NCBI GenBank assembly: GCA_947311265.1
Contig: CAMZKQ010000176.1
Location: forward strand, 1-12,214
Direction: 5' to 3'
Origin: an uncultured Chlorobiota bacterium
GTDB taxonomy: Bacteria > Bacteroidota > Bacteroidia > Bacteroidales > JAADGE01
Length of the DNA stretch: 12,214 bases
How positions within the stretch are numbered: position 1 is the stretch's first letter; each line of letters begins with the position of its first letter. The notes beneath the pieces were generated by a model. The model ran no database searches. It was given only the letters and a program-made list of their open reading frames with translations, and had not been told where the DNA came from. Shown piece by piece: positions 1 to 8,687 of this stretch. The position numbers were made by a program, and so were the translations under genes.

Positions 1-1287
1 AATAGAAAAACGATTTATCGCATTCAAAAATTTGATAACAACTCCTTACTTGCAGAGCTATTCCTCTACCGAGCAGCCGTGGCAGACTATGTTTGGTTCG
101 CTCGCCAAGGGAAAAATGCAGAACCATTAGAGGCGGGAATTACACCCGTTCAGAAAGCCAATTATTTCGCAGACTTAGCCGCAAAAAAAGAACATACCAT
201 ACAGCTTGGTAAAGCATTTACAGAAAAAATAAGAGCCGCAGAAGTGAAGAAATACCAACGCTTTTATTTAAAAAACTACAACGGAATGTCAGGCTTAAAA
301 TCCTTTGCTTTTGAGCAAGAATTGATGATGAAAGAAATTGAAAAAGACGCAAAACAGAAGTACCTACACTTTAATACAAAACAACACTTTAAAGCATTTG
401 CCACTGCAAAAGCATACAGTTGGAAAGGAGCAGAAATTATTTTTAGCATCTATCCGCAAGATTTTGAAACCGCAGAAGTTGGAAAGTACTACGCCTGCAG
501 TGCCGAAAAAAACAATAAAGACTTTGTCTTTTTTTCAGGATTTTATAAAGCCAATGCCCAAACAAGCAAGGCGTTTTCAGCATTTGCATCAAAAGGAGGC
601 AATATAAAAAAACTAGTACTCGCAAAAAATAAACAAGCCACTATTACCCCACTTATACAGCCCTGCGAAGGCGGCTGGATTGCAATAGAAACACAAAAAA
701 ATGCAGACGGCTTGAAAAACAAAATTGCGAGATACAATTTTTTGGGCAAGCAAATTTATAATACCGAGCTAGACCCAGGTGCTTTTCCACGCCTTTTTAA
801 ATACGACGAAATTAACGAAATGGCTTTACTCGTTTTTAAAGGCGGCGAAATACAAGAAAACCAAACAAGAAAAGACCAACTCACCTTTATTAACCTCAAC
901 TTACTGGATTACTCCAAAACATTTGCCAATGATATTCGGCTTTTGGGCAACGCATTTTCACTCCTTCAGTCCAATGGTAAAGTATTGCTATACAGTAATT
1001 TTACAGAGTTTACAGGCGAATCAAAAACCTATACATCAGAGGCAAAGGGCGGGAGCAACGTTATGCTTACCACCTTTTTACCAACAGGCGGGGTCGAAAA
1101 ATTAACCCCTTACCTTAGTAAATCCCCATTCCAAGGCATATCGGCAGTAAAAATGAACAGTAATAAAATTGTAATCTTAGGTACAGATGCTTCAAAACAC
1201 AAACTAAGCCCCGCTGAAATGAATAAGCAAAAAATAATAACTCGCTATACAAATGCCAAAGGCGAAGAAATAAAATGGCATGATTAA
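1..1287 (+). CDS. Hypothetical protein, 5'-truncated by the window edge
   Basis: The frame is open from base 1, with codons for NRKTIYRIQKF before the first GTG at 79, so that GTG is not a convincing start and the gene begins outside the window. At least 428 codons are present, ending in TAA at 1285-1287. I do not recognise a family. The first third is rich in Lys, Ala and Phe and looks helical (AEVKKYQRFYLKNY, FAFEQELMMKEIEKDAKQKY). The last two thirds consist of short hydrophobic strands separated by turns (GGWIAIETQK, EMALLVFKGGE, NGKVLLYSNF, SNKIVILGTD), compatible with a beta-propeller or beta-sandwich. No transmembrane segment or catalytic motif is visible in the part present. The gene is followed by a 236-base spacer containing promoter candidates, so it probably does not share a transcript with the next gene. 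Coding status is secure; function is unknown. Confidence 0.85.
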   Translation, partial: NRKTIYRIQKFDNNSLLAELFLYRAAVADYVWFARQGKNAEPLEAGITPVQKANYFADLAAKKEHTIQLGKAFTEKIRAAEVKKYQRFYLKNYNGMSGLKSFAFEQELMMKEIEKDAKQKYLHFNTKQHFKAFATAKAYSWKGAEIIFSIYPQDFETAEVGKYYACSAEKNNKDFVFFSGFYKANAQTSKAFSAFASKGGNIKKLVLAKNKQATITPLIQPCEGGWIAIETQKNADGLKNKIARYNFLGKQIYNTELDPGAFPRLFKYDEINEMALLVFKGGEIQENQTRKDQLTFINLNLLDYSKTFANDIRLLGNAFSLLQSNGKVLLYSNFTEFTGESKTYTSEAKGGSNVMLTTFLPTGGVEKLTPYLSKSPFQGISAVKMNSNKIVILGTDASKHKLSPAEMNKQKIITRYTNAKGEEIKWHD

Positions 1288-1435
1288 TGCGTATATTTAA
1301 TGTTGATTTTAGGGCTAACTTTCTACATTCCCAGTTTATTTACCTATCTTTGGGCTTTGGTAAAGATTGAAGGTTAAATTTTAATAATCAGCCAGTGATA
1401 AACACTAATTAATTAAATCTTGAAATCTTTATAAC

Positions 1436-1466
1436 TTGCTTTAAATTAAATATTTATATAATTTTG
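1436..1466 (+). promoter_or_regulatory. Candidate Bacteroidota-type promoter of the sensor phosphatase gene
   Basis: TTG at 1436-1438 and TAATTTTG at 1459-1466 match the Bacteroidota primary sigma factor pattern (-33 TTG, -7 TAnnTTTG) with a 20-base spacer. The -7 box ends 57 bases before the ATG at 1524, giving a leader of about 50 nt. A second, weaker candidate lies upstream: TATCTTTG at 1345-1352 with only TTTC at 1320-1323 in the -33 position. This is a motif match only. Confidence 0.5.
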
Positions 1467-1523
1467 CAAGTCGGTAATGCTTAGTACTTACAAAGCTATT
1501 TTTACGTCTGTAAAAAAACACTA

Positions 1524-4500
1524 ATGAAAAAACAGTTCGCAGTAATTTTAATTCTACTTATTGCATTGCCTTGGTCGCCCATGGCACAAGTAAGGACTGT
1601 CGGTACACCATTTATACTCAACTACTCCAATAAAGACTACGATGCAGCCCACCAAAACTGGGATATTGTGCAAGATAACCGAGGGGTAATGTACTTCGGG
1701 AACACCGAATCCATTTTAGAATACGATGGTAAAAACTGGCGAAAAATTTCCGTATCCAACAAAACGGCAGTACTTGCTTTGGCAAAAGATAAAAATGGAA
1801 AAATTTTTGTTGGGGCAAAAAGTGGCGAATTAGGCTGCCTAGAAGTCGATTCATTAGGGCGGGTAAACTATGTTTCACTCTCGCACTTAATCCCAAAAGA
1901 AAAACGCAAGTTTAATAAAATTAGAAAAATATTAGTAACCCAGGGCAACAAGATTATCTTCATAAGTGCACTAGCCATTTATATTTACGACGACAAAAAA
2001 TTTACCGTCTTTGATGTAAAAACCAATAAAAATAGGTTCGTTTCGGGCATGGAATACAAAAATCATATTTATATCCAAGAAAAAGGATATGGCATTTGGA
2101 AATACTCCAATAATAAGCTCGTTAAATTTGAAGTCGGAAAAGACTTTAGAGGAAAATGGTTATTAGGCATGTTCCCTGCGGAAAAAGGACAAGTTAATTT
2201 GGCCACAAACCGAGGTACTTTTCGCCTTGAAAAAAACAAATTAATAGCGCTGAACAAATCCTCCTACTTCCACGAAATTTATAAATATGGAAAGTATGAC
2301 CAGCAGCTCTACATGGCAGGACTGTACTCAAAAGGAGCAATCCTGTTTGACAAAAACATGGAAATAAAACAACTTGTAAACCAAAAAAGTGGGCTACAAG
2401 GCAATGGTGTTTATAGTATTTTTTCAGATACAGACAGTACAATTTGGCTTGGCTTAGCCAATGGTATTTCCCTCCTTTTCCAAAACTCACCGTATAGCTA
2501 CCTGTCTGAAAACGTAGGACTTACAGAAACCGTTACCAGTGCCACCCTGCTTAATGGCAAAATGTATGTCGGCACTAGAAATGGCGTTTATTACCATAAA
2601 TGGAAGTCAGGGATTTTTGAAGAAAAAAAATTTAACTTTATAGAAGCCACACAAAGCAGCCAAGTATGGGTAATAGATACAGTAAAAGGACACCTACTTT
2701 GTGGCAGCACAAAAGGCCTTTTCGAAATAAAAGATACCGCAAATATAGAAATGCTAAATAACTTTAGCATCACTTCATTTTTACGCCCCAGAAACTACCC
2801 CAATATCCTTATTGGAGGCGGCAGCAACGGTATGGCTATTTTTGAATACCTTGATAATAAATGGGTATTTCAAAACAAAATTGCAGGAGTTGATATTAAT
2901 TGTCGCCACATTAAGGAGGATAACGATGGCACATTTTGGGTATCTAACCGTAATAAAGGACTATATCATTTTACAATAGACGATAGCTTAAAAACAGCCC
3001 TTTCAGAAAAGTTTTATAACGATAAAAATGGCTTGCCCTCAAACATAGGCAACTATGTGTTTTATATACAAAACCGGATTTTAATAGGCACAATAAAAGG
3101 CACCTTTATTTATGATAAGGCACTTGATAGGTTCGTGCTAGATGACAATTTTAATAAGCAATTTGAAGACCTGAAGTACTTCAATAAAATAGACGAAGAC
3201 CAATACGGAAATATCTGGTACAAAGAACAATATACCGATAGAAAAAATAAAAATAAATTGCAGTGGGAAATGGGGTTACTCCAAAAAAACGATACCGGGT
3301 ACACCAAAATTACACTGCCATTCCTGAAAATGAAAAATAATATCCATAGCCTAAAAATGATTTCGCCAACCGAACTTATTATTGGTGCTGAAAAAGGAAT
3401 TGTTCATTATAATTTAAACTTTAAGAAAAATTTCACCAAAAAATACGCTACACTTATAAGAAAAGTAAGCTTGATTGACAACGACTCCCTCCTGTTTGGC
3501 GGCGCTTACCCAGATGCAAACAAAAATACAAGCACTAAACAACCCGAAAATTTCACCCTAAGCATTCCATTTAAACATAATGGGATAGCCTTCTCATTTG
3601 CAGCACTTTTTTACGAAGAACCCGAAAAAACACTCTATAAATTTTACTTAGAAGGCAACGAAGACACTTGGTCAGACTGGAAAGTTGATAACTTTAAGGA
3701 ATACTCCAACCTTTCGCCAGGCACATATACTTTCCATGTAAAAGCAAAAAATTTATACGGCGTTGAAAGCCAAAGTGCTAGTTATCAATTTATAATACTC
3801 CCGCCATTATACCGAACTTTGCTAGCCTACATATTGTATGCACTTATTTTGGGCTTAATTATTTGGGGTATCGTAAAATTATCGGTACGGCGAGTTATTA
3901 AACAAAAAGAAATACTAGAGCTCATCGTTGAAAAACGAACCGCAGAAATTCAAGAACAAAATAAGGAACTAAGTGTTCGCCAAAAAGAAATTGAAGCTAA
4001 AAACAACATGCTTTCCGAAAAAAATAACGAAATTTTACAAAAAAATAAAGACATTACCTCAAGTATAAATTATGCCAAAAGAATACAAGAGGCAATGCTA
4101 CCAATGTATGATACCATAAATAAAGCTTTGCCAGAAAGTTTTATTTTATTTATGCCACGAGATATTGTAAGTGGCGATTTCTACTGGTTTTCGGAAACCG
4201 AAGACAGGATAATAATTACCGCTGTGGATTGTACTGGACATGGCGTTCCTGGGGCATTTATGAGCATGATTGGGAGTGAAATATTAACCACCATTGCCAA
4301 CAAAAAAATTGTAGAGGCCGACCAAATTTTAGACAACATGAACAAAGATGTTCGCAAGGCCCTAAAACAAGACGAAACCGAAAACCAAGATGGTATGGAC
4401 ATGGCACTTTGCGTCATTCACAAAAAAGACAATACGGTAGATTATGCAGGGGCTAAAAACCCACTTGTCTATATCCAAGACGGGAAACTTACACAAATAA

Positions 4501-4793
4501 AAGCCAGCAAACAATCCATAGGAGGACACCAGCTAGGGCAGCCCTTTGAAAAATACACTATAAAATGCGATGTGCCTACTTGGTTCTATATCTTTTCAGA
4601 TGGTTTCCAAGACCAATTTGGAGGCCCAAGACAACGAAAATTTATGATAAAGCGCATGAAAAAAATGCTGTTAGAAAATCATCAAAAACCAATTCACGAG
4701 CAAAAAATAATTATGGAAAAAGTGATTTCCGATTGGATGAAAAATACCGAACAAACCGATGATATAATCCTTATTGGGTTCAAAGTAGGTTAA
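1524..4793 (+). CDS. Periplasmic propeller / Y_Y_Y / SpoIIE-type serine phosphatase membrane sensor
   Basis: This 1089-residue one-protein sensor probably reads a periplasmic signal and dephosphorylates a cytoplasmic partner, likely an anti-sigma-factor-antagonist or similar phosphoprotein. Residues 1-22 form a signal peptide (MKKQFAVILILLIALP, then AQ). Residues about 30-660 contain repeated two-component-regulator propeller blades (IWLGLANGISLL, TFWVSNRNKGLYHF, YGNIWYKEQ). Residues about 676-758 form a Y_Y_Y domain (FYLEGNEDTWSDW, LSPGTYTFHVKAKN). One membrane segment spans about 765-787, and a coiled coil runs from about 790 to 855 ending INYAKRIQEAMLP. The C-terminal PP2C/SpoIIE domain keeps its metal-binding acidic positions: D885 in SGDFYW, D902 in DCTGHG, D956 and D959 in DGMDM, D1026 in SDGFQDQFGG and D1079-D1080 in QTDDI. 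No histidine kinase or receiver domain is present. The start is ATG with an A-rich leader just upstream and an immediate signal peptide. The downstream exporter is 59 bases away and may be co-transcribed. The domain assignment is strong; the signal and partner are unknown. Confidence 0.93.
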   Translation: MKKQFAVILILLIALPWSPMAQVRTVGTPFILNYSNKDYDAAHQNWDIVQDNRGVMYFGNTESILEYDGKNWRKISVSNKTAVLALAKDKNGKIFVGAKSGELGCLEVDSLGRVNYVSLSHLIPKEKRKFNKIRKILVTQGNKIIFISALAIYIYDDKKFTVFDVKTNKNRFVSGMEYKNHIYIQEKGYGIWKYSNNKLVKFEVGKDFRGKWLLGMFPAEKGQVNLATNRGTFRLEKNKLIALNKSSYFHEIYKYGKYDQQLYMAGLYSKGAILFDKNMEIKQLVNQKSGLQGNGVYSIFSDTDSTIWLGLANGISLLFQNSPYSYLSENVGLTETVTSATLLNGKMYVGTRNGVYYHKWKSGIFEEKKFNFIEATQSSQVWVIDTVKGHLLCGSTKGLFEIKDTANIEMLNNFSITSFLRPRNYPNILIGGGSNGMAIFEYLDNKWVFQNKIAGVDINCRHIKEDNDGTFWVSNRNKGLYHFTIDDSLKTALSEKFYNDKNGLPSNIGNYVFYIQNRILIGTIKGTFIYDKALDRFVLDDNFNKQFEDLKYFNKIDEDQYGNIWYKEQYTDRKNKNKLQWEMGLLQKNDTGYTKITLPFLKMKNNIHSLKMISPTELIIGAEKGIVHYNLNFKKNFTKKYATLIRKVSLIDNDSLLFGGAYPDANKNTSTKQPENFTLSIPFKHNGIAFSFAALFYEEPEKTLYKFYLEGNEDTWSDWKVDNFKEYSNLSPGTYTFHVKAKNLYGVESQSASYQFIILPPLYRTLLAYILYALILGLIIWGIVKLSVRRVIKQKEILELIVEKRTAEIQEQNKELSVRQKEIEAKNNMLSEKNNEILQKNKDITSSINYAKRIQEAMLPMYDTINKALPESFILFMPRDIVSGDFYWFSETEDRIIITAVDCTGHGVPGAFMSMIGSEILTTIANKKIVEADQILDNMNKDVRKALKQDETENQDGMDMALCVIHKKDNTVDYAGAKNPLVYIQDGKLTQIKASKQSIGGHQLGQPFEKYTIKCDVPTWFYIFSDGFQDQFGGPRQRKFMIKRMKKMLLENHQKPIHEQKIIMEKVISDWMKNTEQTDDIILIGFKVG

Positions 4794-4852
4794 AAATAAT
4801 CATGCAAAATTTCCTAAACAACGCTAAATAGCACCTAGTGCTTACTCTAAAT

Positions 4853-6673
4853 ATGTTCAGTAAAATAAAAATTATCTGGCAATACGTTCGCCCGTATAAA
4901 TGGAATGCTTTTGGTAATATTTCATTTAATATTATTCAGATTTTCTTCTCCCTATTTTCCTTAGTGCTAATAGGCCCTTTTTTAAATATCCTATTTAGTA
5001 GCCAAACTGTGGTTACCGAAATGCCACAAATAGCCTTCTCGGCAGCCGCACTTAAAGAGTATTTTTACTACCACATCGGGCAATTAATTATAGAGCAAGG
5101 CAAACCCGCAGCATTACTTTTTGTAAGCATGGTTGTAATAATCATGATTTTCTTTAAAAACTTCTTCTTATATTTTGCCAACTTTTTTATGGCCCCACTT
5201 CGCAACGGCATAGTAAAAGACATTAGAAACAAAATCTACAAAAAAATCCTTTCCTTACCCCTTGCTTACTATTCCGAAGAAAGAAAAGGCGATATTATCT
5301 CCCGAATTTCCAACGATGTAAAAGAGATAGAATGGTCAGTAATGCGGTCATTAGAAACTGCATTTAGAGACCCTTTTACAATCCTCTTTTACCTAGCAGC
5401 CATGATTTGGATGAGCCCAGGGCTTACCCTTTTTCTACTAATACTTTTACCACTAAGCGGTGCAATTATAGGCATTGCTGGCAGGACGCTAAGGCGAGAT
5501 TCCTCCGATGCACAAGCCCGTCTAGGGACACTGCTCGCCTCGGCAGAAGAAGCCCTGTCGGGCTTGCGAATCATTAAAGCATTTAATGCCCAAAGGCAAT
5601 CGCAGACCAGATTTTACAAACAAAATCAGGCATACACAAAAGTAATGAACCGTATCTCTCGCAAGCAATACCTAGCTTCCCCAATGAGCGAAGTTTTGGG
5701 CGTTATGGTAATGATAATTGTTATGTACTATGGTGGTTCTATGGTACTTAGCAACGAAAGCGATTTGTCGCCAGAAGAATTTATCGCTTTCATTGCTATC
5801 TTTTCGCAAATAATAACACCAGCCAAAGCTTTTGCATCAGCCTTTTTTGAAATAAAAAAAGGCTTGGCCTCTATCGACCGAGTAAACGTGATAATGGCAG
5901 CAGAAGAACAAATTACGGAAAAGAAAAATGCAATTTCAATAGATCGTTTTGATACCAATATTGAATTTAAAAATGTCTCTTTTAAGTATAAAGATATTTA
6001 TGTCCTGAAAAATATTAATTTAACAATAAGTAAGGGCAAAACTGTGGCACTAGTTGGCGAATCGGGCTCTGGGAAATCTACCTTGGCAGATTTATTGCCT
6101 CGCTTTTATGATATTGAAGAAGGCGAAATTTTAATTGATGGCACAAATATAAAAGATTTAAAGATAAAAGATTTAAGGGGCTTAATGGGCAACGTAAATC
6201 AAGATGCTATACTTTTTAACGATACGGTGGCTAATAATATTTCCTTTGGAACAGAAGGGGCTGATGGCATAAGTATTGAAGCAGCAGCAAAAATTGCAAA
6301 TGCTCATCAATTTATCATAGAAACAGAAAAAAAATACCAAACCAACGTGGGCGATAGAGGCACGAAACTCTCCGGAGGGCAACGACAAAGGCTAAGTATT
6401 GCAAGGGCGGTGCTAAAAAACCCCCCAATTCTTATTCTGGACGAGGCGACCTCTGCCTTGGATACCGAATCTGAAAAATTAGTGCAAGATGCACTAACTC
6501 ATCTGATGGAAAACCGAACGTCTATTGTAATTGCCCACCGCCTTTCTACCATAAAAAATGCCGATACAATTTGTGTATTATCCAAGGGCAAGATTATTGA
6601 AAGGGGGCTGCATGCCGAACTTATTAAACAGAATGGGGTTTATAAAAAGCTACACGATTTACAATCGTTCTAG
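4853..6673 (+). CDS. ABC transporter, MsbA-like exporter (fused membrane and ATPase domains)
   Basis: A 606-residue half-transporter that would work as a homodimer in the inner membrane, using ATP to export a hydrophobic substrate (lipid, lipid A or drug-like). The N-terminal half is a six-helix type I exporter domain, with helices at about 24-48, 86-112, 175-190, 191-210, 285-305 and 316-335. The first periplasmic loop (about 49-85) is long. The ATPase half has every expected motif: Walker A GESGSGKST at 402-410, Q-loop Q450, signature LSGGQRQ from 506, Walker B ILILDEA with D530 and E531, the D-loop SALD, and switch H562 in AHRLST. Length is normal for the family. I chose the ATG at 4853 over the in-frame GTG at 4838 because the GTG lies inside a small hairpin (4830-4842) and MFSKIKIIWQYVRPYKW is a typical start for this family. 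The stop is TAG. MsbA identity is not proven; other lipid or multidrug exporters look the same at this level. Confidence 0.93.
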   Translation: MFSKIKIIWQYVRPYKWNAFGNISFNIIQIFFSLFSLVLIGPFLNILFSSQTVVTEMPQIAFSAAALKEYFYYHIGQLIIEQGKPAALLFVSMVVIIMIFFKNFFLYFANFFMAPLRNGIVKDIRNKIYKKILSLPLAYYSEERKGDIISRISNDVKEIEWSVMRSLETAFRDPFTILFYLAAMIWMSPGLTLFLLILLPLSGAIIGIAGRTLRRDSSDAQARLGTLLASAEEALSGLRIIKAFNAQRQSQTRFYKQNQAYTKVMNRISRKQYLASPMSEVLGVMVMIIVMYYGGSMVLSNESDLSPEEFIAFIAIFSQIITPAKAFASAFFEIKKGLASIDRVNVIMAAEEQITEKKNAISIDRFDTNIEFKNVSFKYKDIYVLKNINLTISKGKTVALVGESGSGKSTLADLLPRFYDIEEGEILIDGTNIKDLKIKDLRGLMGNVNQDAILFNDTVANNISFGTEGADGISIEAAAKIANAHQFIIETEKKYQTNVGDRGTKLSGGQRQRLSIARAVLKNPPILILDEATSALDTESEKLVQDALTHLMENRTSIVIAHRLSTIKNADTICVLSKGKIIERGLHAELIKQNGVYKKLHDLQSF

Positions 6674-6685
6674 AGTTGCTGAGGT

Positions 6686-7306
6686 TTACCGCTTGGGGCG
6701 ATGGTGCTTCTTTTTTTCGCCCTTTCTCTTCTTTTTATGTACAGAAAATCCAAAGCGTCCTTTATTTTTTCCTAGCACATAATAGAAGCCATGTGAGTAG
6801 GCTAGCAGATTGGCTTTATCAAGCCGAAGGTGATTTTTATCGTCAATTAAATGTTCGTCCACATGTACAGCTACAATTTCTGCCATAAACATATCGTGTG
6901 TCCCTAGGGGGATAATGTGGGTTACTTTGCACTCAATATTTACAGGGCATTCGGCAATAATGGGGGCGGCTACCTTTGTGGCTTTTATCGGCGTAAGCCG
7001 ACCTTGAGCAAATTTATCTACCTTTCTGCCCGATTTTACACCGTTAAAATCGGTTACCCGTACTAGCTCTTCTGTGGTTAAATTGATTACAAAGGCCATA
7101 TTTTTTTTTATAATATCGTAAGAATATCGCCCTGGGCGAACGGAGATATAACACATTGGCGGGTCAGAATTAATTGTTCCTGTCCAAGAAATGGTGATTA
7201 TATTGTGTTCTTTTTTCTCTGCACCGCAGCTAACCATAACTGCCGGTAGGGGGTAGAGCATGTTGCCGGGTGCCCATGTTTCTTTGTAAAATCTTTTTTT
7301 TGCCAT
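6686..7306 (-). CDS. Flavin reductase-like FMN-binding split-barrel protein
   Basis: A 206-residue cytoplasmic protein of the flavin reductase-like / DIM6-NTAB family, which binds FMN and typically uses NAD(P)H to reduce flavin or serves as a flavoprotein oxidoreductase. The hallmark is at residues 35-61: NIITISWTG, then SDPPMCYISVRPGRYS, covering the flavin-binding strand and the PP...S.RP motif. The core fold extends to about 180 (AFVINL, SGRKVDKFA, CPVNIECKV, ANLLAYSHG). The last 17 residues (KKKRKGEKKKHHRPKR after residue 189) form a strongly basic tail beyond the normal fold, of unknown role. It is the last gene of the minus-strand block, starting 1 base after the GAF gene stops. Its 3' end lies 12 bases from the 3' end of the convergent ABC transporter, and I see no convincing terminator between them. 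The substrate is unknown. Confidence 0.9.
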   Translation of the reverse strand: MAKKRFYKETWAPGNMLYPLPAVMVSCGAEKKEHNIITISWTGTINSDPPMCYISVRPGRYSYDIIKKNMAFVINLTTEELVRVTDFNGVKSGRKVDKFAQGRLTPIKATKVAAPIIAECPVNIECKVTHIIPLGTHDMFMAEIVAVHVDEHLIDDKNHLRLDKANLLAYSHGFYYVLGKNKGRFGFSVHKKKRKGEKKKHHRPKR

Positions 7307-7307
7307 T

Positions 7308-8051
7308 TTATCGTTTTGTAAATTCTATTAATTTTTCTGCAAGCGGGGCGTTTATTGCTTGGTAAATTTGGTCGATGTTTTCAGGGAATGCTTCAAAGGA
7401 AGCAATTTCTGCAATACCGTGGGTTTCGCCTTGGTATATGATGGGGAAAATTAATAAGAAGCCAGGTGAGCTACTGCCTAAGCCGGACATTACTGTAATG
7501 TAGTTTTCGGGGACGTTGGAAATGTTTAGTAATTTTTGATTTTTTGCCACTTGCCCCGAGATACCTTCGCCGAGTGTAAATTCTCTTATTTCGGACTCTG
7601 AGTAGAAGGCATAAGTACCAGCAGCGATGTATTTATTTTGTTCTTTTCGCTGAAATACTACGCCTTGTATACCGTTAAACTCGGCGGCTAAATTTCTTAA
7701 TAGAAGTTCGGCATATTTAATGGGGTTGGTGGTTTGGGAAATGCCTTGTAAAATATTTTTTACGGCTTTTTCGGCACTATCTTTTAATTTTATTTTATGA
7801 AGTTCCTCATTTTTGTCTAAATCCTCAAGGTCTTTATTTTGGTCTTCTTCCTCTTGATTGTCTTCGGGTTTTAGGTAAACAATTTTCTGCTTTTGATTTA
7901 ACAGGAAAGTTATAAAAAGGAAAAGCCCTGAGAATAAAATGCCCATAAGGAAAAATACATTTATTTGCTCGGCGGCTTGCAAAAATGTAAATAGGAATAA
8001 AGTAGTTAAGAAAAATAAGGCAATAATTACTGGTATATTTATTTTTTTCAT
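7308..8051 (-). CDS. Membrane-anchored GAF-domain protein
   Basis: A 247-residue protein with two N-terminal membrane helices (about 8-26 and 32-51). A very acidic linker that may form a coiled coil follows (about 62-92, NQEEEDQNKDLEDLDKNEEL), then a C-terminal GAF domain (about 108-245). GAF features include AELLLRNLAAEFNGIQGVVF, LGEGISGQVAK, LLNISNVPENYI and the strand FLLIFPIIYQGETHGIAEI. GAF domains bind small ligands such as cyclic nucleotides, tetrapyrroles or metabolites, or serve for dimerisation. No kinase, cyclase or phosphatase output domain is attached, so the protein is a sensor or scaffold without its own output. It lies 69 bases downstream of the CheB-like gene and 1 base upstream of the flavin reductase gene, consistent with one operon. 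The ligand cannot be told from the sequence. Confidence 0.85.
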   Translation of the reverse strand: MKKINIPVIIALFFLTTLFLFTFLQAAEQINVFFLMGILFSGLFLFITFLLNQKQKIVYLKPEDNQEEEDQNKDLEDLDKNEELHKIKLKDSAEKAVKNILQGISQTTNPIKYAELLLRNLAAEFNGIQGVVFQRKEQNKYIAAGTYAFYSESEIREFTLGEGISGQVAKNQKLLNISNVPENYITVMSGLGSSSPGFLLIFPIIYQGETHGIAEIASFEAFPENIDQIYQAINAPLAEKLIEFTKR

Positions 8052-8120
8052 CTTTATAATTTTTGGTAGATGTGCATTTATTGTATTAGTGTTAGCGAGA
8101 GTTTTGCTTATTTATGTTGT

Positions 8121-8687
8121 TTACTTGTTTTGTAGGAGTAAAAAATCTAAAATTGAATCAACACTTAAAATTTGTGCTTTTGGTACACGCTCTATAGCGG
8201 CCAAAGTCATTGTTTTAACTTGGCATTCTTCGGGGTCCTGAATTATTGTTGCCCCTCCGTTGTTGTATATCTCTTGTAGCCCTTTTGCCCCGTCTCTATT
8301 GGCACCAGAGAGGATTATTCCAGCCATTTTATCTTTAAAAGCATAAGCTGCAGTTTCAAAACTAAGGTCGATAGATGGGCGAGAATGGTTGACGGGTTCT
8401 TCGGCCGATAGGGCAAAAAAATTGCCCAATTCAATTTGTAAATGGTAATTGGCGGGGGCTAAATATACGTTCCCCGAACGTATTGGTGATTTGTCTTCTG
8501 GCTCAATAATTGGTAATTTTGATTTTAAAGATAAGGCTTCCACAAAGCCATTTCGCACGTGTTTTAGCCGGTGTAAAACCAGTATAACCGCAGGTTTGTA
8601 ATTTTTAGGTAATGTGCCTAATATTTTTGTGATTACTTGGAAGCTACCCGCTGATCCACCAATTACTATGTATTTATAATTGTTCAT
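8121..8687 (-). CDS. Stand-alone CheB-type methylesterase domain, no receiver domain
   Basis: A 188-residue protein consisting only of the CheB catalytic domain, the enzyme that removes methyl groups from, or deamidates, glutamyl/glutaminyl side chains of chemoreceptors. The expected catalytic triad is visible: S12 in IGGSAGS, H39 in LVLHRLKH and D132 in LSGANRDGAKGL. The SRPSIDLSFETAA segment and the end strand ATIIQDPEECQ also fit CheB. The usual N-terminal receiver domain is absent, and the protein starts directly at the Rossmann-like first strand (MNNYKYIVIGG). This receiver-less form occurs in Bacteroidota and in CheB-CheR hybrid systems, so I read it as natural and not truncated. It overlaps the upstream DUF2071 gene by 14 bases. 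No CheR, chemoreceptor or CheA is visible in the window, so its substrate may not be a classical chemoreceptor. Confidence 0.92.
   Translation of the reverse strand: MNNYKYIVIGGSAGSFQVITKILGTLPKNYKPAVILVLHRLKHVRNGFVEALSLKSKLPIIEPEDKSPIRSGNVYLAPANYHLQIELGNFFALSAEEPVNHSRPSIDLSFETAAYAFKDKMAGIILSGANRDGAKGLQEIYNNGGATIIQDPEECQVKTMTLAAIERVPKAQILSVDSILDFLLLQNK

Noticed and set aside
79..1287. GTG at 79 as the start of the first gene.
   Set aside because: The same frame is open to base 1 with protein-like sequence, so the gene most likely starts outside the window.
4830..4842. Small hairpin AGCAC-CTA-GTGCT between the sensor phosphatase and ABC transporter genes.
   Set aside because: Only 5 bp with a 3-base loop and no T run; too weak to call a terminator. 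It also covers the alternative GTG start at 4838.
6696..6722. GGGCGA ... TCGCCC inverted repeat at the convergent junction, as a bidirectional terminator.
   Set aside because: The arms are 6 bp with a 15-base loop, the T run lies in the loop and not after the stem, and the repeat lies inside the flavin reductase coding end.
7939..8241. Plus-strand 100-codon frame spanning the GAF and CheB-like genes.
   Set aside because: It is antisense to the GAF and CheB-like genes and to the spacer between them, with no family resemblance; a shadow frame.
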